A DNA stretch of 64,000 bases from Bacillota bacterium (GTDB lineage Bacteria; Bacillota; Negativicutes; DSM-13327): contig JAGFZX010000025.1 of NCBI GenBank assembly GCA_017889585.1, forward strand, positions 1-64,000, in the 5' to 3' direction. The notes beneath the pieces were generated by a model. That model had not been told where the DNA came from and ran no database searches. It worked only from the letters and a program-made list of their open reading frames with translations. The first letter of the stretch is position 1; each line of letters begins with the position of its first letter. Below, in pieces: positions 1 to 8,956 of this stretch. Both the position numbers and the translations under genes were made by a program.

Positions 1-651
1 GTAACCTTGTACTCGTAACCTATCAATAATAATACCAATCGCTTCTGGAGTAGGCAATGGATATTGCCCCTCATGGAGCAGCACAATACTACCAGGCTGA
101 ACATTGTTCATAACGCTGTCCACAACATGCTTCACACTAGGGCGACGCCAGTCACCAGTATCTATGGACCATAGAATTGTGGTATAACCACGTCTACCAG
201 CTTCTGCAGTTACAGTATCATTATATGCGCCACCTGGTGGGCGAAATAGTGTGGGTTTTGGAGCTACCACAGTGATAGCTTTTTCTGCCTTATCCAGTTC
301 TTCTCCTACTTCCGTCTTGCTCATCTTATTAAGGGGATTATGACTATAAGCATGAGTAGCAATTTCATGACCATCTGCTACCGCCTGTGCCAAAATTTCG
401 GGATGCTTTCCAGCATTTTCACCTAAAATAAACAATGTCAATTTCACATTTTTATCTCTAAGGACTGCCAACATTTGAGGGGTAGTTTTGTAATGGGGCC
501 CATCGTCAATTGTCAGTGCCACTACCTTATGGGTAGTTGGTACTTTTTTTATTACCTTGCCATTATCCGCTAGCAGCCCCTGCACAACTGCAACAGTAGC
601 TAGTAACACGCCAAATACCACTCCAAAAAACTTAGGGCGCAATATTATCAT
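1..651 (-). CDS. Polysaccharide deacetylase (NodB family), 3' end outside window
   Basis: The 217 visible residues start at an ATG at 651, preceded by an AGGAGGT ribosome binding site. An N-terminal hydrophobic segment (about residues 5-27) should anchor or export the protein. NodB motifs follow in order: TIDDGP (metal-binding Asp pair), HAYSH (metal histidines), RPPGG, SIDTGDW and LLHE. Family knowledge makes this a metal-dependent N- or O-deacetylase acting on peptidoglycan or another polysaccharide outside the membrane. It is divergent from the D,D-carboxypeptidase at 776, so both flank one short promoter region. The C-terminus lies beyond position 1. The substrate cannot be told from sequence. 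Confidence 0.9.
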   Translation of the reverse strand, partial: MIILRPKFFGVVFGVLLATVAVVQGLLADNGKVIKKVPTTHKVVALTIDDGPHYKTTPQMLAVLRDKNVKLTLFILGENAGKHPEILAQAVADGHEIATHAYSHNPLNKMSKTEVGEELDKAEKAITVVAPKPTLFRPPGGAYNDTVTAEAGRRGYTTILWSIDTGDWRRPSVKHVVDSVMNNVQPGSIVLLHEGQYPLPTPEAIGIIIDRLRVQGY

Positions 652-775
652 GTTCTTACCTCCTATCACTACCTCTTTGGATATTACGCAATAAGGAGTA
701 AAGATATGACTGACAACACGAATGATTATGCACTACTTAAAATATACTATAATAATGTTGCGGAGGAGGATTGCC

Positions 776-1936
776 ATGTCTTTATCAGTTAAGCTAAAAA
801 GTCTCTTCATACTATGCCTTTTGCTCTGGCTACCTACCCAGATAGCTACCAGTGCACCACCGAAGATTAGTGCAGAATCAGCTATCTTGATTGATGCCAA
901 GACAGGCACGATATTGTATGAAAAAAATAGCCGTACCCGCAGGGCACCAGCTAGCACCACCAAAGTACTAACAGCCATCATCGCCATTGAAAGTGGCCAT
1001 CTTGACGATGAGGTAACAGTCAGCCTGCGAGCTGCTGGCACAGCTGGTTCGTCAATGCATTTAAACCCTGGGCAAAGGATCTTGCTACGAGAATTGGTAA
1101 CTGGTCTCTTACTACGCTCAGGCAATGATGCTGCAGTGGCTATTGCCGAACATCTAGCCGGATCTGTTGAAAATTTTGTTAGCATTATGAACCATAAAGC
1201 TGCGTTATTAGGCGCCTTGGAGAGCCACTTCGCCAATCCTCACGGCCTCACGGCCCCCTTGCATTATTCCACTGCTTTCGACTTGGCCTGGATTACCAAA
1301 TATGCATTAACGAGTCCCATCTTTGCTACTATTGTTAATACACGAGAAACCAATATTGACTGGCTGGACCGTCGGGGCAAAGAACATGACCAAAATTTAA
1401 GAAATACTAATAAATTATTGTGGTTACTTGAAGAAGTAGATGGCGTCAAGACAGGCACCACCAACCAAGCTGGCCCCTGTCTCATCTCCAGTGCCACCCG
1501 AGGTAATCAGCAACTAATTTCCGTAGTTCTACATGATCATTCGCGTTGGAATGACTCTATGCAACTATTAAACTTCGGTTTTGCCACCTACGAATTATAT
1601 GAGTATGCCAATAAAGATGACATCATATGTGCCATCCCTATAGAAAAAGGCCTTAGTTCAATGGTAGATGCAGTTGTCGACAGCCAGGCCAGCCTAGTCG
1701 TAAAAGCTGATGATTATCAGTATATTACGGTCGCTGTTGACTTGCCTGAAAAAATAAAAGCCCCTGTCTATCAGGGGCAAAAAATTGGGGAAATTGTTTT
1801 CTTTGTGCGCGAACTACCTGTAAAAACAGTAAACATCAACGCTAGCCAAACAATTGATGAGCATACCAATACCAGAACATTCCTGCACTATTTACTACGC
1901 ACCTTCCATCGACTAGCCAACTGGGGAGTCTTATAA
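776..1936 (+). CDS. D-alanyl-D-alanine carboxypeptidase, peptidase S11 (DacF/DacA type)
   Basis: I chose the ATG at 776 because GGAGGAG lies just upstream and it places a signal peptide (SLFILCLLLWLPTQIATSA) at the N-terminus; the frame is open back to 722. All three penicillin-binding motifs are present: STTK (nucleophile Ser), SGND and KTGTT. The C-terminal all-beta domain of DacA-type enzymes follows, and an amphipathic C-terminal helix probably anchors the protein. It would trim the terminal D-Ala from peptidoglycan stem peptides outside the membrane. In spore formers, DacF-type paralogues tune cross-linking of spore cortex; that role here is inference. Confidence 0.93.
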   Translation: MSLSVKLKSLFILCLLLWLPTQIATSAPPKISAESAILIDAKTGTILYEKNSRTRRAPASTTKVLTAIIAIESGHLDDEVTVSLRAAGTAGSSMHLNPGQRILLRELVTGLLLRSGNDAAVAIAEHLAGSVENFVSIMNHKAALLGALESHFANPHGLTAPLHYSTAFDLAWITKYALTSPIFATIVNTRETNIDWLDRRGKEHDQNLRNTNKLLWLLEEVDGVKTGTTNQAGPCLISSATRGNQQLISVVLHDHSRWNDSMQLLNFGFATYELYEYANKDDIICAIPIEKGLSSMVDAVVDSQASLVVKADDYQYITVAVDLPEKIKAPVYQGQKIGEIVFFVRELPVKTVNINASQTIDEHTNTRTFLHYLLRTFHRLANWGVL

Positions 1937-1945
1937 AAAACTGTT

Positions 1946-2728
1946 TTATAATGGTTTGCGATAGAAGAATGGCAAATAACTAACAAAACCAATATCACGG
2001 AAATTCAATATGGCTTCCGTACCACCAACAAACATTACGCCACCTGGTTTAAGAGCACTTAAAAAGCGACGATATAAACCATCTTTAGCTTCTTCTGTAA
2101 AGTAAATTACGACATTGCGACATAATATCAAGTCAAATCCAGTTTCAAACTTGTCTAATAATAGATTGTGTTTTTTAAATTCAATACGAGACTTAATGTC
2201 ATCATCAATGATATAGGTACCATTCATCTGTTTAAAATATTTGGAAGCCCGATTGTTTGAAATATTTTTAAACTCAGTGTTTGTATACACACCACCTTTG
2301 GCTTTTGCTAACATTTCCACATCAAGATCAGTAGCCAAAATACGATGTTTCACAGTTGGTGTCATATCTTTCAAAATCATTGCCAAGGAATAAGGCTCTG
2401 CACCAACAGAGCAACCTGCGCTCCAAATGTTAAGTTTAGGACTTTTGGTTAATAGTTCTGGCAGTACTTTGGCTTCCAGTTCCGAAAATTTTTCTGGTGT
2501 ACGGAAAAACTCGGTAACGTTAATCGTCATATAATCAATAAATTCTTTATACATTCTAGCGTCTTTATCTAGCAAGTTAAAAAAATCTACATATGTACGC
2601 ACCCCATAACGACTCATCAAATTACTGATCCGTCGTTGCATCTGTGCCGGTTTATAATCATTAAGATCAATGCTCGCTTTATTCTTAAATTTTTGTTTAA
2701 AAAGTTCCCAATCTTTTTCATCCATCAT
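1946..2728 (-). CDS. cheR: CheR-type chemoreceptor glutamate methyltransferase
   Basis: 260 residues, a normal CheR length. The N-terminal helical CheR domain (to about residue 75) is followed by a SAM-binding Rossmann domain with GCSVGAEPYSLAM and the late LCRNVVIYF motif. It would transfer methyl groups from SAM to glutamates of chemoreceptors; two MCPs lie elsewhere in this window. It sits last in the series hypA-hypB-spo0E-like-cheR, 27 bp after the Spo0E-like gene, so cotranscription is likely. No cheB or other che gene is visible here. Confidence 0.93.
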   Translation of the reverse strand: MMDEKDWELFKQKFKNKASIDLNDYKPAQMQRRISNLMSRYGVRTYVDFFNLLDKDARMYKEFIDYMTINVTEFFRTPEKFSELEAKVLPELLTKSPKLNIWSAGCSVGAEPYSLAMILKDMTPTVKHRILATDLDVEMLAKAKGGVYTNTEFKNISNNRASKYFKQMNGTYIIDDDIKSRIEFKKHNLLLDKFETGFDLILCRNVVIYFTEEAKDGLYRRFLSALKPGGVMFVGGTEAILNFRDIGFVSYLPFFYRKPL

Positions 2729-2755
2729 AATAATGCCTCCGGCTATAAAAAATTA

Positions 2756-2929
2756 TTACTTACTATCCTTATCTTTTGTTTGTTGATATTTTACAATTAA
2801 CATATCCAGCTTTGTACTTAATTTGCCAACTTCAGGATCAATCATATTCCCTACTTTAGCCGTGACTAATTCATGAAGCCGAGCACGCATACGTTCAATT
2901 TCTATCTCTTGCTCCTCCCTTGTGGGCAT
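2756..2929 (-). CDS. Spo0E-like aspartyl-phosphate phosphatase (small)
   Basis: 57 residues from the ATG at 2929; the frame is open further upstream, but this start directly follows the hypB stop and has AAGGAG upstream. The protein is one helical hairpin with the family signature: DPEVGKLSTKLDMLIVKY, where LSxxLDxLI matches the S-x-x-L-D core of Spo0E proteins. Family members dephosphorylate Spo0A~P and so delay sporulation. The target here is inferred. The short spacing to hypB and cheR suggests one transcript. Confidence 0.7.
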   Translation of the reverse strand: MPTREEQEIEIERMRARLHELVTAKVGNMIDPEVGKLSTKLDMLIVKYQQTKDKDSK

Positions 2930-2931
2930 TG

Positions 2932-3606
2932 TTATATACTCCTTGTTTTCTTCATTCGTATCTGTTCTTTCAACCAATCATACCATTCAGGCAAACCTAT
3001 CCCTGACAGACATGAAGCTTGTACCAATACAGTATCAGGATTAATACTGGTAATATCTGCAATTGCAGACTGCATATCAAAATTTGTATATGGTAGCAAA
3101 TCAACTTTATTTAAAATAACAACACTGGCTTGTTTAAAAATAAGAGGATATTTCAAAGGTTTATCTTCACCTTCCGTAATACTAAGTACTGTTACTTTAA
3201 CGTCCTCACCGATATTAAATTCAGCAGGGCATACTAGATTCCCCACATTTTCAATGACAATCAAATCAAGACCTTCGAGATCAAGGGAATCCAGAACGCT
3301 GCTCACCATATTCGCATCAAGATGGCAGCCACCACCTGTATTTATCTGCACCACAGGCACACCATACTGCTCAATACGCTCAGCGTCTTTAGTTGTAAAC
3401 AAATCCCCTTCAATCACAGCCATTGAAATTTCATTTTTCAGTCCAACAATGGTGTTTTCTAATAATGAAGTTTTACCACACCCAGGTGATCCCATAAGGT
3501 TTATAACAAAAATACCTGCTGCTGATAACCGTTTATGTACCTCAGCAGCAATTTGGTCATTCCTATCTAAAATATTAGTCATCACTTGTATTTGCATGTT
3601 ACTCAA
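2932..3606 (-). CDS. hypB: Hydrogenase nickel-incorporation GTPase HypB
   Basis: 224 residues with a G3E-family P-loop (GSPGCGKTSLLE), a Switch region with EGDLFTTKDAERI, the metal-site stretch NTGGGCHLDANMV, and NKVDLLPY as the base-specificity motif. HypB hydrolyses GTP to drive nickel insertion into [NiFe] hydrogenase together with HypA. There is no His-rich N-terminal nickel-storage stretch. It overlaps the end of hypA by 8 nt, indicating translational coupling. hypCDEF and the hydrogenase itself are not in the window. Confidence 0.95.
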   Translation of the reverse strand: MSNMQIQVMTNILDRNDQIAAEVHKRLSAAGIFVINLMGSPGCGKTSLLENTIVGLKNEISMAVIEGDLFTTKDAERIEQYGVPVVQINTGGGCHLDANMVSSVLDSLDLEGLDLIVIENVGNLVCPAEFNIGEDVKVTVLSITEGEDKPLKYPLIFKQASVVILNKVDLLPYTNFDMQSAIADITSINPDTVLVQASCLSGIGLPEWYDWLKEQIRMKKTRSI

Positions 3607-3940
3607 CCTCCAGATAATCTACAGCCAGTTCCCGCCCGGATACTAGGGTCACGCTGGCGGAGCTACAATTTGGACATAAAAAACAATATCTTTCAACAGA
3701 AAATTCTTGTCTGCAACTATTACATTGCCCAACAAGAGGCACAATCGTTATGTCAATATTAGCCCCATCAGCGATAGAGCCAATCGACAGGGCTGCAAAC
3801 CCAAATTTAAGGGATTCCGGCTCAACTTGTGTCATCTGTCCGATGAGCAACTTAATGCCAGTCACTTTCGCTACTTGATTCTCAGCTGCAGTTTTAAGTA
3901 CAATGTCCAGTATTCCCTGAGCAATGGCCATCTCATGCAT
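3599..3940 (-). CDS. hypA: Hydrogenase nickel-insertion protein HypA
   Basis: The ATG at 3940 gives the MHEMAIAQG N-terminus; HypA needs His at position 2 to bind nickel, so the longer frame to 3955 is rejected. Two CxxC pairs (CNSC, CPNC, with CFLC before) form the zinc site. A GGGAG Shine-Dalgarno lies upstream. HypA delivers Ni(II) to the hydrogenase large subunit with HypB, whose start overlaps this gene. A TATAAT at 4013-4018 on the minus strand is a plausible -10 for this operon. Confidence 0.95.
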   Translation of the reverse strand: MHEMAIAQGILDIVLKTAAENQVAKVTGIKLLIGQMTQVEPESLKFGFAALSIGSIADGANIDITIVPLVGQCNSCRQEFSVERYCFLCPNCSSASVTLVSGRELAVDYLEVE

Positions 3941-3984
3941 ATATATCACTCCCATTGCAATTCTTAAATCTTACTCCAAAACAC

Positions 3985-4012
3985 TCATATGCAGCTTTGT
4001 TAAACATACTCT
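3985..4012 (+). promoter_or_regulatory. Candidate sporulation-sigma promoter ahead of the SASP remnant
   Basis: TCATATG, 13 bp, then CATACTCT resembles the sigma-E consensus (KMATATT, 13-15 bp, CATACAMT). It points toward the broken SASP gene about 50 bp downstream. SASP genes are normally sigma-G dependent, so the sigma assignment is uncertain. The element overlaps the putative minus-strand hypA promoter. Confidence 0.3.
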
Positions 4013-4064
4013 ATTATAACTCTTAATTCGTCACCAAAACACTAATTCCTGTCATAATGTCATA

Positions 4065-4272
4065 ATGGCTGGAAGTAGCTAGTGAGCTAGGTATTGCTGA
4101 TCAGGTCCGTTCTCAAGGTTGGTCAACTATGACTTCTGCTGACTGCGGACGCGTCGGTGGTCACATGGTACGCAGAATGATTGAACAGTACGAATCCGGT
4201 ATGGGCGCTACTGGTAGCACTGCAACATCCGGAACAATGACTGCTCAATATGATGCCAACCAAAAACCTTAA
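4065..4272 (+). pseudogene. Alpha/beta-type small acid-soluble spore protein, broken at its 5' end
   Basis: The frame 4066-4272 encodes the conserved core of an alpha/beta SASP: LEVASELGIADQVRSQGW, then CGRVGGHMVRRMIEQYE, which matches the DNA-binding helix-turn-helix region of the family. In-frame stop TAA at 4063-4065 precedes it, and no ATG or ribosome binding site gives a normal N-terminus. The usual 20-30 N-terminal residues, including the stretch before the germination-protease site, are missing. An ATG at 4065 in another frame reads MAGSS then stops; MAGSS is a common SASP beginning, so a deletion between short direct repeats (ctggaagtagc) could have fused start and core out of frame. 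An intact terminator follows. Confidence 0.75.
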
Positions 4273-4284
4273 TACAGCAACCAC

Positions 4285-4309
4285 GGGCGGCAATAGCCGC
4301 CCTTTTTTT
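4285..4309 (+). terminator. Rho-independent terminator of the SASP remnant
   Basis: GGGCGGC, loop AATA, GCCGCCC, then seven T. Perfect stem directly after the SASP stop codon. It shows that the broken gene was once a complete transcription unit. Confidence 0.9.
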
Positions 4310-4319
4310 ATTAAGCATA

Positions 4320-6284
4320 CTATCTTGCTTCAAAATGTACAGTAATTTCAGTACCTGGTTCCACAATCGTATTCTCTGCTATATTCTGTCTAGTAGCTGC
4401 CCCTGTACCTGTAGGCACCATGGCAAGCCCTAATTTATTTAGACTTTCCCCAGCTTGTCGTATGCTCATGCCTAAAACATTGGGTACAACTACCTTACCT
4501 GGCGGCGCCTGGACTTGCGGCTTTATACCTAGTATTACAGGCTGTTGATGGGGTGTAGGCACCAAGGATTCATTGACAATCTGAGGACAAATGTTAAGAT
4601 GACGCATAATCTGTGTCAAAATATCACCAGCTACAGGTGCAGCAATTTGTCCGCCATAATATACCCCCTTGGGATCATCAAGAACGACTAATATAACCAC
4701 CTGCGGATCTTCTATGGGTCCAAAACCCACAAAGGAAGCAACATATCGTCCTGCAGCATAACCACTTCCGCCATCTTTAAGTTTTTCGGCCGTACCTGTT
4801 TTACCAGCAAAATGATAACCCTTTACTTCTGCCTTTTTGCCCCCCCCTTCTGATACTACCTTTTCCATCATCCCTGTAAGTATCTGCGCCGTCTCAGGAC
4901 TAATGGCCTGCCGTACCGACTGGGCCCCTATCTCACGATCAAGAGATCCGTCCATATTACGGATTTCTTTAATAATATGGGGCTTGAGCAGCACCCCTTT
5001 ATTGGCAATAGCTCCGACAGCTGTCACTAATTGCAGTGGCGTAACAGCAATACTTTGACCGATAGACATGGTGGCTGTATCAGAATCACGCATATCCTTC
5101 GGTTCAAATAGCAATCCATTTTCCTCACCAGGCAATTCAATGCCTGTCGCCTTACCAAAACCAAAGGCCTGGGCATACTCCGTCAATTTATAAGCTCCTA
5201 GCCGCATACCAATTTGTACAAAGCCTGTATTTATTGACTCTTTTATAATATCGATAAAAGAAATATTCCCATAACTATCGCCGCTCCAATTTTTAATACG
5301 CCTGCCAGATACCTCTACATACCCTTTATCAATAAATCTTTCTTCTGGGTATACCTTACCTTCTTGTAGTGCTGCAGCTGCCACAATACTTTTAAAAGTA
5401 GAACCTGGTTCATAATTATAAGCTACTGCCCGATTTTTCCACTCATTGTCACCATATTTGTAAAACTGATTGGGATTGTATGTTGGCCGATTGGCCATCG
5501 CCAGTATCTCGCCCGTATTAGGGTTCATCACAATCACTGTAGCACCCTGAGCACCAGTACTCGTCATCGCCTTATCTAGGCTTTGTTCTACAATAAACTG
5601 AATACCACTGTCTAATGTAAGATATACATTTTTACCTTGTTTCGTGGGTGCAAAGGTAAAAATCGATTTAAAAATTGGAATGCTATGACTATCTGTATCA
5701 ATCATTTGCTCAAATAATTTAGCTTTAATTGTTTTATCAAGGGCCATTTCCATGCCATCTAGCCCATTATCATCTGTACCGACAAACCCCAAAACTTGTG
5801 CCGCTAACGAGTCATTAGGATAATAGCGCTTACTTTCTTCAAGAAAGCCCATGCCCTTAATTTCATATTCTTTGATTACTGCCTGTACCCTTTGAGCCAC
5901 TGCCGGCTCTATCATACGTTTGATCCATATAAACTGACCACCTACGGCCAGTTTTTTCTTGATATCCTCAGGCTTCATTTCCAATAAATTTGCCAATACC
6001 CCAGCTACTTGATCTGCCTCTTTAATTTCCGACGGATTGGCATACAAGGATTTAGTCATGCTACTGACCGCCAGCTCCCGTCCGTACCTGTCATAAATAG
6101 TACCTCTTGGCGAATGAAGAACCTTACTCTCTCGTAATTGCATCTCTATTTTGGCCGTCATACGTTTACCATCAATAAACTGTATCCACCCAATACGCCC
6201 TACCAAAATAAGGATTGTCACTAACAATATACTGAGGAACAAGGCAATACGCTGCTTAAGTTTAATAGCCGTTTTTTTTATCAT
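4320..6284 (-). CDS. Class B penicillin-binding protein with one PASTA domain (SpoVD/FtsI-like)
   Basis: 654 residues from the ATG at 6284, the first Met before a single N-terminal membrane anchor (about residues 13-33). A PBP dimerisation domain follows, then the transpeptidase domain with PGSTFK (nucleophile Ser), SINT and GKTGTAEK. The last 60 residues form a PASTA domain (VVPNVLGMS...). This order is that of SpoVD, the spore-cortex transpeptidase, and of some FtsI proteins; a SEDS partner is encoded at 33925. The gene is solitary, outside a mra/mur cluster, which favours a sporulation or accessory role. A strong 10-bp inverted repeat lies in the leader. Confidence 0.88.
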   Translation of the reverse strand: MIKKTAIKLKQRIALFLSILLVTILILVGRIGWIQFIDGKRMTAKIEMQLRESKVLHSPRGTIYDRYGRELAVSSMTKSLYANPSEIKEADQVAGVLANLLEMKPEDIKKKLAVGGQFIWIKRMIEPAVAQRVQAVIKEYEIKGMGFLEESKRYYPNDSLAAQVLGFVGTDDNGLDGMEMALDKTIKAKLFEQMIDTDSHSIPIFKSIFTFAPTKQGKNVYLTLDSGIQFIVEQSLDKAMTSTGAQGATVIVMNPNTGEILAMANRPTYNPNQFYKYGDNEWKNRAVAYNYEPGSTFKSIVAAAALQEGKVYPEERFIDKGYVEVSGRRIKNWSGDSYGNISFIDIIKESINTGFVQIGMRLGAYKLTEYAQAFGFGKATGIELPGEENGLLFEPKDMRDSDTATMSIGQSIAVTPLQLVTAVGAIANKGVLLKPHIIKEIRNMDGSLDREIGAQSVRQAISPETAQILTGMMEKVVSEGGGKKAEVKGYHFAGKTGTAEKLKDGGSGYAAGRYVASFVGFGPIEDPQVVILVVLDDPKGVYYGGQIAAPVAGDILTQIMRHLNICPQIVNESLVPTPHQQPVILGIKPQVQAPPGKVVVPNVLGMSIRQAGESLNKLGLAMVPTGTGAATRQNIAENTIVEPGTEITVHFEAR

Positions 6285-6316
6285 ATCTATAATCAGCCCT
6301 TCTTGAATATCACAAT

Positions 6317-6352
6317 ACCATAGAAGGTTACTATTCGTCTTTCTTCTATGGT
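6317..6352 (-). repeat. Perfect 10-bp inverted repeat in the PBP leader
   Basis: ACCATAGAAG at 6317-6326 and CTTCTATGGT at 6343-6352 are exact complements separated by 16 bp. The repeat lies 33-68 bp upstream of the PBP start codon, with an 11-nt homopolymeric run at 6362-6372 just beyond. It could be an operator or a leader hairpin; there is no T-tract in the right place for a terminator. Confidence 0.55.
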
Positions 6353-6503
6353 TTCCCTGCCAAAAAAAAAAACTTGCCATCAGCTTACAAGGATGCTCAG
6401 TTGCTAACACATCGAAAAAACCATCATATCGTCTGAAGCGTCGCGTACCTACTTTTTTTCTGTTATACTAATAACATTATCTCTAACCAAAAGAAGGATC
6501 ACT

Positions 6504-7688
6504 ATGTTTAAATTACCTGAATGGAAGAAAAATCTAGCAGCCATGTGGTTTGCCCAGCTTAACGGCATGGCTGCCATTACTGGCGTTATCGCCTTTCTCC
6601 CTTTATATTTGCCAGAACTTGGTATAACCACACTAGAAGAAGTTGAAATATGGTCAGGCATCCTCATGGCTGTTGCTTCATTATGTGCCGCTATTTCAGG
6701 TCCTCACTGGGGCGTACTTGCTGACCGGCATGGAAGAAAACCCATGGTTGAGCGAGTCATGTTTATTTTTTTCATCCTCATGATGGCTATGGCCTTTGTA
6801 ACAAATGTATACCAACTGCTCGTGTTACGCATTCTACAAGGACTCTTCGGCGGTTTTACATCTGCAGCCCTGGCCTTAGTGACCAGCCTTACCCCACCTG
6901 AAGAAATAGGCTTTACAATGGGGTTCTACCAGACAGCCATGATTACTGGTGGTGCCTTTGGTCCCCTGCTTGGTGGGTTTATCGCCGATCATTTCGGTTA
7001 TCGCCAAGCATTTGCTGCCTTTGGTATCATGTGCATTATTTCACTGTTTATTATCCATTTGGCAGTTACCGAACACTTTGTTCCTGCGCCACAAACAGTA
7101 AAGCCTTCTGTCAACAAACAAATCAAACATGTACTATCCACCCCCGGACTTAAAAGTATGCTACTCATCCAATTCGCTATTCAATTTGCCGTCCAAGCCA
7201 TTGCCCCTATTTTGCCACTCTATATCCAAGGATTAGCTCCTGATTCAACTCACATTGCCAGCACCTGCGGCTCTATTATTGCCATCACTGGGCTAACAAG
7301 TGCCCTAGCCTCAGCTTCTATGGGCATAATTAGCAAACATACAAAACCAACTGCCATTTTGTTTTTCTCTGCTAGTCTAGCTGCACTATCTTTCGCTGGG
7401 CAAGCCATAGCTACAAGCGTTATTATCCTAGGCATGGCCCGAGGCGTTAGCGGATTATTTCTTGGTGCAATGCTGCCAACGATTAATGCTATTGTATACC
7501 TATTAATCCCACCAGAAAAACGCGGTGTAGCCTATGGAGTTACCAGCTCTGCCTCTCTCATGGGCAATGTGCTGGGTCCGCTCCTAGGTAGCCTTTTTGC
7601 ACTATACTTAGGTACCCATTCCGTCTTTTGGCTAACTGCAGGGCTGTTTGCCTTTGTGGCAATATGGTCCTTAAAAGCAGTACCATGA
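6504..7688 (+). CDS. MFS transporter, drug:H+ antiporter type
   Basis: 394 residues with about 12 membrane helices. The loop 2-3 signature GVLADRHGRKPM is present, as is the motif C-like GGAFGPLLGGFIADHFGYR of drug exporters (DHA1/MdtG-like). The start has AGAAGGA upstream. It stands alone between two minus-strand genes. Substrate is unknown; export of a small toxic compound is the family expectation. Confidence 0.85.
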   Translation: MFKLPEWKKNLAAMWFAQLNGMAAITGVIAFLPLYLPELGITTLEEVEIWSGILMAVASLCAAISGPHWGVLADRHGRKPMVERVMFIFFILMMAMAFVTNVYQLLVLRILQGLFGGFTSAALALVTSLTPPEEIGFTMGFYQTAMITGGAFGPLLGGFIADHFGYRQAFAAFGIMCIISLFIIHLAVTEHFVPAPQTVKPSVNKQIKHVLSTPGLKSMLLIQFAIQFAVQAIAPILPLYIQGLAPDSTHIASTCGSIIAITGLTSALASASMGIISKHTKPTAILFFSASLAALSFAGQAIATSVIILGMARGVSGLFLGAMLPTINAIVYLLIPPEKRGVAYGVTSSASLMGNVLGPLLGSLFALYLGTHSVFWLTAGLFAFVAIWSLKAVP

Positions 7689-7691
7689 AGT

Positions 7692-7727
7692 AAAAAAATA
7701 CACCCACCTATAAAACGTGAGTGTATT
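7692..7727 (-). terminator. Terminator between MFS gene and alr
   Basis: Arms 7697-7707 and 7717-7727 pair with one mismatch. On the minus strand the stem is followed by a run of seven T, so it should end alr transcripts; on the plus strand it may weakly end the MFS transcript. Confidence 0.8.
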
Positions 7728-7738
7728 ATTATTAACTA

Positions 7739-8851
7739 TTATTCTCCAACATACAACCTGGGCACTCGCTTGCCTACCATACAGACAATTTCATAATTGA
7801 TTGTCTCCATATGCCCTGCTACTTCTTCCACCGGTAAATCATCTCCGCCAAATAGCAGCGCTTCATCACCAGGAACTACCCCGGGAATATGGGTAACATC
7901 AATCATACATTGATCCATGCACACTCGTCCCACTAATGGCGCCCTTTGTCCCCTGATGGATACAGAGGCTTTGTTAGCGAGCAAACGTGACCAACCATCA
8001 GCATAGCCTACAGGTAAAGTAGCAATACGACTGCGCCGCTCCGTAAAATAAGTCCGACCGTAACTTATCGTTGCATTAGCAGGCATATCTTTAGTAAAAC
8101 CCACTTGAGCCTTAAATTTCATGGCTGGCCTTAATTCTATGGTTTGAATCACTTCATCAGAAGGCCATAAACCATACAAAATAATGCCTGGCCTTACCAT
8201 ATCTAAATGCATGTGTGGTAAATCCAAAATAGCCGCACTATTGGCAATATGGCGAATGGGGATAGTAATACCCTTTGCCTTAATATACTCTAGCCCTTCA
8301 GTAAACTGCTTATATTGCTCATAAGTAAAGCTTTTGTCACGGCTATCAGAAGTGGCAAAATGGGAAAATACACCTTCAATTCTAATCCCAGGTAGAATAG
8401 CTACAGCCGCGGCAAACGCTCCCGCATCTTCAGGACGAATACCAATTCTGCCCATACCTGTATCAATTTTTATATGAACATTCACAATTTTACCTGCCGC
8501 TACAGCGGCTCCTGATAAGGCCTGAGCCGAATCTAGGTCGAATATGGTCTGAGTAATATCTTGATCTACCACGATAGCTGCCTGACATGCTGGTGTATAC
8601 CCGAGAATCAGTATTGGCACTCTAAACCCAGCCCGTCTAAGTTCTAATGCCTCATTCAGAATCGCCACTGCCAACCGATCGGCCCCAGCCTGTAGCACCG
8701 TTTTGGCTACAGCCACCGCCCCATGTCCATAGGCATCGGCTTTCACCACAGCACAAATTTGAGCATTACTTGCTGTCACTTTTCTAATTTGTCCTACATT
8801 ATGAGCAATTGCTCCTAAGTCAATTTCCGTCCATACTGATCGTTCAAACAT
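7739..8851 (-). CDS. alr: Alanine racemase
   Basis: 370 residues from the ATG at 8851, which has AGGGGGA upstream; a longer TTG-started frame to 8881 lacks support. The PLP lysine lies in AVVKADAYGHG (Lys37), the second catalytic Tyr in ISYGRTYF, and the substrate loop in VCMDQCMIDVT. It interconverts L- and D-alanine for peptidoglycan synthesis. In spore formers, Alr on spores also limits alanine-triggered germination. It follows the amino-acid permease and ald in the same direction, suggesting a shared alanine module. Confidence 0.95.
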   Translation of the reverse strand: MFERSVWTEIDLGAIAHNVGQIRKVTASNAQICAVVKADAYGHGAVAVAKTVLQAGADRLAVAILNEALELRRAGFRVPILILGYTPACQAAIVVDQDITQTIFDLDSAQALSGAAVAAGKIVNVHIKIDTGMGRIGIRPEDAGAFAAAVAILPGIRIEGVFSHFATSDSRDKSFTYEQYKQFTEGLEYIKAKGITIPIRHIANSAAILDLPHMHLDMVRPGIILYGLWPSDEVIQTIELRPAMKFKAQVGFTKDMPANATISYGRTYFTERRSRIATLPVGYADGWSRLLANKASVSIRGQRAPLVGRVCMDQCMIDVTHIPGVVPGDEALLFGGDDLPVEEVAGHMETINYEIVCMVGKRVPRLYVGE

Positions 8852-8956
8852 GTTGAGTTCCCCCTGTCCACCTTTAGGCAAAGTACGCTATCAACAAGTT
8901 CCTACTACTAAGACCTTCTTGATGAAGCCCTCCCTTTTTTATACTCCTTAAAGATG

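Noticed and set aside
2873-3646. Long plus-strand ORF (257 aa) opposite hypB
   Set aside because: It is the antisense shadow of hypB, which has full family motifs; the ORF has no ribosome binding site or recognisable domain.
4065-4082. MAGSS as the true start of a functional SASP
   Set aside because: The frame stops after five codons and the SASP core is in another frame; no ribosome binding site precedes it.
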